Shown: positions 43,001 through 55,000 of the stretch, one piece after another
Layout of the letters: each line of letters begins with the position of its first letter
Numbering within the stretch: the stretch's first letter is position 1
NCBI GenBank assembly: GCA_014607495.2
Contig: CP053152.1
Span: 13,251,899 to 13,315,898 of the forward strand
Direction: 5' to 3'
Source: Carposina sasakii
Taxonomy: Eukaryota; Arthropoda; Insecta; Lepidoptera; Carposinidae
DNA length: 64,000 nucleotides
Made by a program: the position numbers and the translations under genes
The notes under the pieces: generated by a model
Seen by the model: only the letters and a program-made list of their open reading frames with translations
Database searches by the model: none
What the model was told of the DNA's origin: nothing

Positions 43001-46000
43001 ATTTCGATAAACTGAAATTAAAATATCCTTTTAACAACTCGTTTTCTCACACATCAACGCTTCTAGTCTCGTCAGTAATACCACTGGCAATTTTCATCTC
43101 AAAATTCTATGAATAAGTAGGATGGTATTGAAATGTTCACAAATGGAAAACCAGAAAATTGTGTATCCGAAAATCACAGAGAAAATGTTTAGGTACGTAC
43201 CACCATCATGACTGTAGCCCAGAATGCTTAATTGTTACAAACCATAATAAATTACCTATTGCACAAATCCGTCACGCTCCAGTGAGCTGTCATCCGGTAA
43301 TCAATCTCGCATTTGATGAGATGTCATCTTCATCAGACCCGGCGCAAACAACAATGGGATATATTATTTTTAATCCCACTTTGTCTTCAATAACTATAAG
43401 CTTTAGCACACGTGGTTCTACAACTAGGTTAGTTTGAACGTGGGTGTTGTTGTCGCCGTAATTATAAACAAAGTACATGTATTTTGTTTTTATTGTAAAC
43501 AGTTAACTGTTTCCCGACATATCAACTGGAAATTTCTGAAAAAGAATCTCCTCAAGAATGGCTATTAAATTGTAACATATTTTATTGTATATTTTATTAT
43601 ATATTTAATTGGTATAGAGTTTATGGCGTAAAATGTTAGTAAATTAATTCAATGATATACTGATACAGTAAATTAATTAAGTCAAAGCATGCCTAAGGAG
43701 TACTGATTATATATTACTACAATGAGATCGAGTATGATAAAGTTGCATTCAAGACTCTTGCTCTACCAAGAAACCAACTGGTCACTAAACTTTCATTACT
43801 AAAACATTCTTGTTTTGCAATAAATCTTGTTTACCATTTTGCTAGTTTATGCAAGAACGTACCTTATTCTAGGTAGATTTTACCTTGTGCCGACCTTCGG
43901 CTAGGTTCCGCCCTCGCGCGCCGCCCACGGGCCGTATACAAGAACAATGTCGGATCCAACTTTATATTATTATGGACTGTGAAAAACTTGTGCTCTATAT
44001 ATATTTTTTTTAAACAGTAGACTCTGTATGGAATGTGGTGAGACTGTTTTTTAGATAAGTTATGTGCTATAAAATATTCACAAAAGCACATGTTTGTTAG
44101 TTCATCTGTAACACAGTAAGTGAAAATTTATTTTACCCCATACATTTTATGGATAATGCTAATGTCTAGTAAAGTGTTGATGTTATATGATGATAAAGTG
44201 TCTCAAGTTTGGGTGACGAAATTAGAAAATGGTTATTTGCTAATATTTTTTGTAAATAGTGTTCGTGTGGGTAGATAGAAACGTTATCGATGTACTCGTA
44301 GGTAAGGTACGAAGATAAAGGGCGGTCGCTCGCCCACCGCTCTCTTTCGTAGACAAACTTGAGACTTACATAACGGTACAGGTGTTGTTCCTGCGCATTG
44401 CTCAATATTTATAGACCAGCGTCTCCCATCAAATGCTGTAAAGCAAAGAGGTTAATGAAGTCAGTTCGCGATCCGTTGTGAAATACATCGGCGGAAGTGA
44501 CCACCTGACGGGAATAGCACGTCGCGTAGCTCTGTCGCTAGCTCCACAGTGTGACCGCGTTATCACCAGACGTCGCCCGCCTCGGGAGATAACCCTGTAT
44601 TTCGCAACCAAAATAGCTAGTCTACTCCCAGCCGTGGTGCAGCCACGACTGCCTAAAAGCCCGATTTACTACGCTTTTTATACCCTGCTTGAGGGATGGC
44701 GTCCGTGCGCACGCGCTCCGCGTCTCCGAAGACCGTGTCATTCTCCCCCGTGCTTGAACGGAAGTACAGCGCGGACCGAGGGCCTTCCGTCCCTCAGGAG
44801 CTTAGCACCGACTGGAAGTCGTACTTCACGGATTTCAGTGCATACCTTGGTGAGTAAGAGGAGTTGGAGGCATCCACCATGCGTCAGTGGCTGTTTACGG
44901 GCGGCCTTGTGCTATATTGGTTGCGTGTTAGTGGAGCGATCGGGATACGACTACGTAAACAAACCTTACGCAATCACACGCGCACAGGCAGTTACTTTAT
45001 TTTCTTTGTAAGCTTGTAACAATTGCAGGTTTTGTTTATCTTTATCTCTTATAAGAGTTATGGTTGTAGTGATTGACATGTTTATTGTTATTCGGTCGAT
45101 GTTAGGTTAGGAGTTGATGTCTTTAATATTAACCATTGTACCCAAAAATGTAACTGCTGTAAGTAAAACAGTTACAGTACATACAATAGTTTCAAAAAAT
45201 TTAAAAATCATTTTGAAAACCGTCATTTCCTAAAATCTAAAACAATCATTATTTTCACGTGGCACTGAATTGGTAATTGCTTATTTTATACACTGAATAA
45301 ATTGTTTATTGTTCGCACAATTCTATTGGTTTTAGTTATCTTTTATTTAACCTAGTTAATTCCAGTTGCACTAAGAAACTAATTTGAAGATAATGTATAA
45401 TGATGTACAGCTCCAGATGGTTCAATAAGAAGTTTATTTCATTAAGTTTCTCTAAAAAAAAACTACCATCACTTCAACCTACTCGACGAGCGAGAGTTCT
45501 CTAAGACAATACATCCCGGAAATTTCGACAGCTTTTACTAAACAGACAACACGTCCAATCTTTTGCAGAATCTTGAGGAAATATCTCCTCTGTCAATCAA
45601 TCAATACCAAACTTTATGTCTGTCAACCGCGGCGAGTGTCAGCGACAGATAACCTTGTGCTGTGAGGTTTACCGCAAAATTATATGTAGGTATACCGATA
45701 GATACTTGGTCAGGTATTTAGGTCAAGGTATTTTTACCTTAGCCTGATAAAGATATTTTCAAATTTTGAACTTCCTGGACCTGTGCTGATTCGGGGTTTC
45801 ATTAGGATATTAATATCATGAGACGACTTTCGGGCCTTTCCTCAGACAATGAGATGCCACTTGTCACTGATCTTTGGAGATCACCGGAACTTTCAAGTCA
45901 TCTACTATAAATCGAGTTAAGTACTATAAAATAATCGGTAGGTTCAATATTTATTTACTTTAACTACAATACTATTAACTTATGGATATCTGATATAATC

Positions 46001-49000
46001 ATGATAAAACTAAATCAGTTACTGTTTCTGTTATAGCAAAACTGGATTGCAATGTGCCTTTCAACGTAGTGTTTCTGAATCGTTGTAAAATTGCTGTTCT
46101 AAAACCGTCAGGCACTCAGTCCGATTGAAATCGTGCATTCGTTCCATAAAGTCTTGTACACTAGCTTCTTTTATATTTATGATGCTCCTTATTGCACGAT
46201 CAGATTCGGCAAGGGGGTTTTAGGGGCTTTAATGTTTTAAGGCGTGCCTGATATTATCTTTTCCATTATTCATTCTTGGTGAAGTGCATCCCATCCTTGG
46301 AATAAAACTACCTAAACTGGATGCAGTTCATGGATTTGGTGTACTTATTTAGTGCCAATTGATATCATGAATGAACAGAGGGGTAGGCACGAACCTTTTG
46401 ATAGTCCGTAACGCTACCGTCCAACTGTCAAATCACATAGATTTTACTAGCGAGTCGCTAGCGTTACGCCGCGTAAAAAGGTTCGTGCACTGGAACCTAT
46501 AAGTACCTTACATTTCAACAATAAGTCTCGATTAGGCTGTAGTTGTTTGTTTACGTCATAAATCGATTCAATGGCGTTTTGATTAGCATGCATAAGCATA
46601 GGATTGTAATTAATCAGTTTAACAATCGATTTGAAGGTGAGATGATGAATTTGTATTTAATGTAGTGACGTCAAAAGATGTAAAAAATTTACTTAGGTAT
46701 TATGTTATCCACTTCAAATCTGATCCAAAGTTAATATTACGTCTAGAGTTCCGCAAATCTCTTTGCTATCCAATTGCAATAGTACTTTCGACTAACTAGC
46801 ATTCTTTTTTTATAAAATATCTGTTAACTTTTACTTAGAGTTAAGAGTAAATTTTTTCCCTATATCCAAAGAGTTTTCAAATTTTCCTAAAAATGTTTTG
46901 TTAATTAAACACATAATATAATTTGTATTATTACATACAAACAAAATGTTTGAAAATGTTTCTCTGTAGACGTTAGAAAAGAACTAACGTTACATTGAAG
47001 ATCACTGGCGGCTGGTCCTAAGGAGCGCTGGTGCAGTGCACTCCCACCCACGAAGATTACATAGGTAATCTATATTTCTCTATAAGATAAATCTTTATTT
47101 TTAATAGTAAATTAAGATGTCACATATAAAAAATTGTCCTGTATATAATTGTATTTATAATTATCTTTTAATTCTCAAGTAAGATGTAATGTTATGTATC
47201 GAGTGGAGCGCTAGGACCGCGCTCCAATGAAACGAAATTTGGTACGATTCCTAGTACTGTATTCAATGAGTGCGAAAGAGACATACCGACATAGGCCGGC
47301 GCGTGAAGCAGATTTCGTATGAAAAATTAGCCTGATTTGGAGCGCCGCTCACATTAATTCGCGTATGCGGCCACTAGATGTCGCTTAGTCCGAGTTAGAA
47401 CGCGATATGGTTGTCTTTAATGTGTTTCATTAGGTCATCTGAATTTTAATAAGAGTGAGGTTGCACTTGCATCGTCTCACTCGATAAGGGAGCGAACACG
47501 CGCGGCGTTTCCCAAACTGTAATTTTGCATGAGCTCATAATAAAAAAAAAGTGAACACCCAACTAAAAATTCAGGAGCCGCCAGTGTTGAAGATAGAGCA
47601 AGCAGGACAAATTCCGAGGAGCACGCGTCATCGGATGACGCGCCGCCCGTCTTTATCTTCGAGCGTGGTGTCAATGGTGGCCACATTTGCACCGTCTAGC
47701 GATTCAGCGCTGACCAATTTGTTTGATAAATGCAAAAATCTACACGAATGGATCCCTAAATTATCTCTATTATCCAAAATTTAAACTTTTAACGCTGATT
47801 AGAGGTACATAGTTAGATGTGTGTGACATGTTTTTATCCTTGTTAATTTTTTCACTAATAAGGTAGGTTTTTGTACTGTTATTTATATTGTTGTTAGTAT
47901 AAAAATTCAATTTTATCTTTTCCCTAATTATCTAAATTTAACAGCAATGCTTGGTGTTAACCCTATACTTGACAATGTGCATCTACGTACACACATTTTT
48001 TTTAAAATTCTGCAGTCTTAACTACGCGTGTTGTTTACCAGTTTTGCCCAAGTTCCAAGAATACATATCCTTATTTTGCATACAAAAATATTAATGACAA
48101 CTGGCAACACTCAAGACAGTCAGTAGATTGCAAGATGGCGGAGCGTGCGCGTGCGTCTACCACATACAAGGTAAAAATCTATTGAAATCGTATAATTTAC
48201 TTACAGAAATAATATAAAAATGAATAAAATAAGTACATAAAGAGTTATTCTTGTAAATAAATAAAATATTTCATCAATTTGAATGAGATTACTAGGCAAT
48301 TTTGTTTCTTCAACTTTCATGTATCTTTAAATGCACATTGCCAGTTGTTCAACATACTTACTGGTACTAAGCTGTGTGCATTTGTAGACACATTGCCAGG
48401 TTAGATAGAATATTATTTTTAAAATACTTATGAATTTCAATGTTTGTTTCCTTGTTTAATTTGATTTTTTTTTATTGTTCTAGCCTTCAACAAGATCTTA
48501 AAAATTTTGGCGTTGGTACCTAAGTCTGGTGCCGGTTCCGACATAGAGAAAAGTGATGATTCGGAAGATGAACTTCACCATGCACGCCAAATTGTCAAAA
48601 ACAGGATCATTGAAAATTCTGACATATCTTCAGACCCTCCATCACTACCATCTTCATTAGAGAATCTTAATTTACTATCAGATAGTGAAGAAGAAACTAC
48701 GTGTCTAACAACTGTAAGTTCTTCAGTGAACGAGATGATACATAATCAAAGCCCAAATTCACCATCAATATTAGCTTCTGTTCCAATTCCATGTGCGTCA
48801 AACTTAACCGAAACACTTGCCACATCACAATTTTCACCGTCAGCTGGTCCAAGTAATATTGCATCTCCCTCTAGTGTTACACGATCGAAGAAAAAATCTA
48901 CAACTGTTATTGTAAAAAAGAAAATGGTGCGACTGAAGCGAATAGACACAAAATGGGTTTGCAAAAAAACATTTATGGTAAAGCAGAAATTGAAGATAAA

Positions 49001-52000
49001 ACTTTCATACAATCAGCATCGCAGCCAATTAAGTCTCCTTAGAATACTTTCTAATGTTCTTTGATAACGATCTCATAGAATTAATGCTTCATCAAACTAA
49101 CTTGTATTATATGCAAATGAAAGGTGCACCATTGAATGTCACAAAAGACGAAATTAAAGATTTTATTGCTATCCAATTATTAATGGGCATAGTGAAACTA
49201 CCAGCTTATACAGACTATTGGGCTAAAAAGTTGCGTTACAATAAAATAGCTGATATAATGCCCTTGAAACGATTTCAACAAATACGAAGGTATTTACACT
49301 TTGCAGATAATTTACATGATGACGGCGACAGATATTTCAAAGTAAGGCAACTTTGAATAGTGTACGCCGTAATTGCCTAAAAATTGAAGAGGAAAATCGT
49401 TTTAGCATAGACGAAATGATGGTGCCTTATAAAGGTACACGAGCTGGTAGTCGTAAGCAATATATCCAGAACAAGCCACGTAAATGGGGCTTCAAAATTT
49501 TTGTTCGTGCTGGAGTCTCTGGTATTGTGTATGACTTTTTAGTTTACGGCGGTGAAGATACGTTTCGTAATCATGTATTTACTGATGAAGAAAATGCCAT
49601 GGGTTTAGCAGCAAAAGTGGTATTAGCTTTATCTCAATCAATTCAACAAAAAACCTTGTTCGGTGCTCTATTTCGATAATTTTTTACGTCTCTGGAATTG
49701 TTGCAACATTTGAGAAAAGAATATGGCATATTTGCTTTAGGGACTATCAGACAAAATAGACTTCGTGGAGCTGCAGCTAAACTACCGACTGATAAAAATT
49801 TGAAGAAACGAGGTCGTGGATCTTTCGCCCAGGTTGTCTCGAATGAATCTAAAATTGCGATAGTGAAGTGGTTTGATAACAAATGTGTTACTACAGCCAG
49901 CACTTACACTGACTCATACCCGGTACAACAGATATTGCGATACTGTAAAAGCACAAAGACTAGACAATATGTAACGTGTCCCAACATCGTAAAGGAATAT
50001 AACACTAGCATGGGAGGAGTAGATTTAGCGGACATGCTCGTAGCATTGTACCGGACAGAAATGAGAGCACATCGTTGGTATATACCTTTGTTCTCACAGG
50101 TTCTTGATATATGCGTCAATAATGCATGGCTCATCTATCGTCGCGAAAATAAAGATACGAAACGATTGAAACTCAAGCATTTTCGAGTTGACGTCAGTAA
50201 TGAACTCCTCACCTTTGAAAGAACGAAGCAAAAGCCAAATTCTTCTAGGGGTTCCTATTTTGTTTCTCCTCAAAACATCTGATTGTGGTAGATTTGATCA
50301 AATTGGGCACATGCCATCTTTTACAAGTAAAGGTAGATGCAAGAATTGCATAAAATGCCAAACGAAATTCACTTGTGTGAAGTGCAATGTGCGGCTTTGT
50401 TTAGTCGAAGGTCGTAACTGTTTCTATGATTATCACACAAAGTCCAGCTAATTGATGTGACACCAATTTTATTTTTATTATAATTTTTAGCATCACCATG
50501 TTCTATTACTATTTGATGTCTGAGATCAACGGATTTCAGACGTCAAATAGTAATTATGGTAGATTTGACTGATATATTGATCTCTTATTATTGCATTTAT
50601 AATATTTACAGAAATTTTGTAACTGTTTACGTTGAATTTAACTCGTACTTAGTTTATAAGCAATAAATTCTTAAAGGTGGACTTGGCCTATAAAGGCAAA
50701 GCTGAGTCAGTTGTTGATGACTTGATTTTTGGTCTCTATTTAATAACTGTGATTGTTGATACTAAAGAAATTTAATAGTTTTGAGTTACATTTTGCATAA
50801 ATAAAAAAAATTGTCTGAAAAAAAAATCTGTTTTATTGTTCTCCTGCACATGACAATGTATATTTCAATGCACACCCTTTTTCGACAGTGATAACTCAGC
50901 TAGCTGGCAATGTGCATTTTAAGGCACATGCTATATTTTCAAAAATATACATGCAATTATTTTTTTTATATTTTTTATATATTGTCTGTATTCAAAAGAC
51001 CCAATAAATATAAAAATATCCACAAATTTTTATAAAAAAAATCTTTGTCAAGTATAGGGTTAACACAAAAACGCCCGGTGAGGCATCACAAAAAATATTT
51101 ATTTGAACAATGTGTTGGAGTGTGCAATTTTTGCTGTCTGATCGCGCTGAATGTGATCAGTACTGTATTAGTCCATTAGAGAGCCGGCCGTCTCCTTGCC
51201 GGGGTGAGGCAAAAAGGATATACGCGCGCATTTAAATTTAGAATCCTTGCCTTTGCCCTTGGAGGCGTCGGGACCTTTTTCCTCCTTTTTGCAGGATTCG
51301 ATCGCGATCCCTCCAGCGGCGGCCAGTTCGAAAGTGCACTTTTGTCAGTGTTGTCAGTGACCTCGCGGCTTTCTTAAGTTTTGTGAACAACAATATCGAT
51401 ACCATGACACATTATACGGTGAACGACGACGTTTACGGGAAAATAATTAAAACCCACCAAAATGGGAGACAGGAGACACAGTACGAAGACGTTTATGAAG
51501 CTGTCGAAGGATTAGGTATTTTTAATAGTTCAACATCTTGCTCTCCTTTTTTAGGTATAGTGACCTGAATGTTTAGATCTTACGAAACCGCATAAACGTT
51601 TAATTTTAGTATTGTGTAGACATGGATCCATGAATTTTTATCGTGTCTCGTTGAGTAACAAAGGAGTCTGTATGTTCTAAGAAGGCTTATCTATGTTATT
51701 TAATACATAGCTAAGCTCGCTCTGTTCCGATAAGTGCGACCATGACTTTACCAACATAGTGCGCTATCAATAATATGTGGAGGTATAGGTAAATAAATTG
51801 GCAAATCCTGTCTGAGAACATAGACTTTGGAATATTACCGGTTTTGTATAGGTATTTATTTATGCAAATGGAGTAGGTTCTATTTGCTTATTTATTACTC
51901 ATGTCGATATCGTTTAAATGCGTTTTACAACACTTGTGAATTGCTATGAGAAGGAAAACTATTGTAAAATAGCCACATACGTTCTCTTTATTTGTATTAT

Positions 52001-55000
52001 TTTTGTTGAATCGCCGTTTTTGTCTAAAAACCCTCCATTACTCTTTTGTGATCCTATTTTATTTAAATAATAATAATCCATACTTAACCAGCTCCGTTTC
52101 TTTATTCCAGATGCCCTGCTAGCAGACCTTCAGAACTCAATCAACCCGGGTGCACGCGTGGGCTCCCCTGGCGGAAGGACCAGCTCCCCTGGCGGCAGAA
52201 CTAGCTCCCCTGGCGGCAGAAACAGCTCCCCTGGCAGAACTAGCTCCCCTCTCGGCAGAAACAGCTCTCCTCTCGGCAGAGGCAGCTCCCCTGGCAGCCT
52301 TAGCTCACCCACCTCCACGGGCTACGGTTCTATAAATGGCTCCAGGAATATCCATTCGGATTATGCCAAACCGGCTTCGGTGAGTTTCAACATTGCTGTG
52401 CTAGAATTAATTCTTCCCCTTTCAAAACTACTACAGTTTTAATGTACCCAGGATGAGTAGGTATAGTATTTCTCAATAATTAAGATGAGTAATAAACATA
52501 ACCTCTCAGTTCTGTAATCTGTATGAGGGATCTAGTTAGAAAGATGTCATGAATCACTGGTACCTATAATAGACAATATGGCTTTGCCTTTTGGCATATC
52601 AGTTGCCCATTTCAGTATTGATGATCATTTATGTGAATGAAACTAAATCGAACTTCGATAATGTTAGCGTCATCTAGTAACAATTCAATGAATTAAATAG
52701 TAAAAGCTCCGTTGGAAACCATCCAAGATTCTACGCCCATTCAAACATGTCTGGTAGTTTGCGATGTTTACCAACAGATGGCTTTCGTTTACAAACTTGT
52801 ATTCTAATCTAAGCTATTATATTTTCGTTAAATTTTTCTTCAATTTTTTTATGTTTCTCTAAGCTTACAACTTTTATAAGAAGCTTTTTCTTAACACACC
52901 AAAAAAAAAGAATGTCCATGCTTTGATTCACCTACGATGTGAATAAGGACAGATTGTAAATTACTACATTCAAAAGGAAATCAACACTATAATTACCACT
53001 CGTGCCACATGCCACCCACACGACATCTAAACTTGTAATTTTGTACGGGAACACTCAATCCCCTTTCTATTAAAAAATGAGTAGAATATTATATTACTGT
53101 TACTTGGACGTGCTACTCGTACCCCACTTCGGGAAAAGTGTCGCATGTATTATGTATGTTGTGTTTAATACATAACACACAGGGGGCTGTAATAAGGTAA
53201 AACAGTCGCTGGAAATTGCTTAGTAAAAAGTCTGTCCTCAACCATTTTACCTGCTGCCACTAAATCAAGTCTCGTTTGTTTCCAACAGCCCACCTACCAG
53301 AACACAAGCTCGCTACACGAAAAGGTGATCCCTGTAAAATACACGGGCAGCCAGGCCGGACACGGGAACGGCTACAATGGCCAAACCGCCGGATACGGCA
53401 GAACGACCGGACCGGGCGGCCGGGGAAACCTGTCCGAGTTGGACACGCTGTTAGACGACCTGAGCAATGCACGATACGGCAGCTATCATGAGAGGAACTC
53501 GTATGGAGATCGAAACGGTAAGTTATTTTTTTCTCTCTAAGCAACTCCTCATACCTTCTGGCTACCCCATTTCGGGTACACAGCCGTATCTACAGGATGA
53601 TGTTTTGTCGTCAACGTTCCCGAAAACTATAGAATCTCCTCATTATTACGAACATTCTGTATACAGGGTGTTTTTTCGTTGCCACCCTTAACGAAGGGTA
53701 CGTAGGTACTCTATACACCAAATAAAGTAAATTTATGCAAAAATGCAGGGAAACGGTGTTAATTACTTGATCGAGCGAAATTTGTAGTGTCCAGTGTTTA
53801 TGCTAGTCTTTTCATAGACAGATATTAATTATTTATCGTGAAAAAATCTTGCTACGCGCGTCTATCTGCATTTATGCAGAAAAACGCAGTCCATTTACTC
53901 AACTTTGGGCCCTAATATCTTGGGAACTAGACACTTCCCAGGTATGCTTTCATGGAGAAAAATGATCGTGATGATGAGGAGATTCTGTAGTTTTCGGGAA
54001 CGTTGACGACCAAAAAACATCATGTATGTATGTTATGTATGCATGCATGTACTGTGTACATATCCTACATACGGCTGTGCTCGCAGCATGGTGTAACCAG
54101 AACTGCAGGATCATCAAGGACACCGCACAGCTATGTTTAGCATAGCAGGACCAGCCCCCCTAGCATGACCACGCACCGTGGATATCGTATCGGACGATAT
54201 CGCATCGTCTCTATGTCTATACAAAATTCGACATGGCGGCTATGTTTATCGTATTTTGACAAGCGAAATGTCGATAAATCGGTTTATCATATCGTGTTTC
54301 GCAGGTCATGCTACTTGGGCTGATGTAAATGATCAGTGACAAATAGCTAGCTCATCGCGTGAAAGGAAGCCCCTGAGATCGTTAGTCGACTCTTACGACA
54401 TGCACGGTAGTAGATGCAGCTGATGTATTCTACTGAACCCCGCATACGTAATCTCTGTAGGTCTATATTAATTAAGTAGCACCAAAAGCTGGAATACACA
54501 GTTATTCTTACTAAATAAATGTATGGAAAATATCTATCTATACAGCCTCTTACACCCACTGCTGAGTAAAGGCCTCCTTTTCCCTATGTCACTGTCCTCT
54601 GTCCTCGGCCAACCTCATCCACTGCTGTCCAGCAACCCTTCGGATATCATCTGACAATCGGGCGGTTGGTCTGCCCCTCGGTCTTAAAGCGTCCCATGGC
54701 CACCATTCCGTCAAGGAAAATATAGATAGGCATAAATAAGGAATTATGTATGTCATTCATTATCCTCTTTTGCGGTGTAAACGGGCCTCATTATTTATTT
54801 ATAACAGGTACTTATTAGGCACGTTTGAAATAGGGCATTTTTTTATACGCTCAAAAGGTGTAAATAAATACGGCCAATTTATTATCTACACTAATATTAT
54901 AAAGAGGAAAACTTTGTTTGTTTGGTTGTAATGAATAGGCTCAAAAACTACTGGACCGATTTCAAAAATTCTTTCACCGTTAGAATCCTATATTGGACCT

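Larger units (their letters stand above)
47961..51059 (+). mobile_element. piggyBac-type DNA transposon with intact ends, 3099 bp
   Basis: Ends are perfect 15-bp inverted repeats, CCCTATACTTGACAA and TTGTCAAGTATAGGG, flanked on both sides by TTAA (47957-47960, 51060-51063), the piggyBac target site. Subterminal regions repeat a CAATGTGCAT / ATGCACATTG-like word several times near both ends (about 47972, 48330, 48370, 50865, 50915). Inside is a decayed transposase. The element lies in the long paxillin intron, just upstream of first exon F. Confidence 0.93.

Noticed and set aside
44103..44118. ATG...ACACA|GTAAGT near CpG-rich DNA
   Set aside because: Phase 2 at the donor, so it cannot join exon 52111 in frame.
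44478..45011. 177-codon plus-strand open frame
   Set aside because: It runs in another frame across the better-supported paxillin first exon E, is Arg/Pro/Leu-rich as expected of CpG-rich DNA, and shows no domain.
52130..52335. Antisense and +1 frames across the SSPGGR repeat
   Set aside because: By-products of a GC-rich tandem repeat inside a clear paxillin exon.
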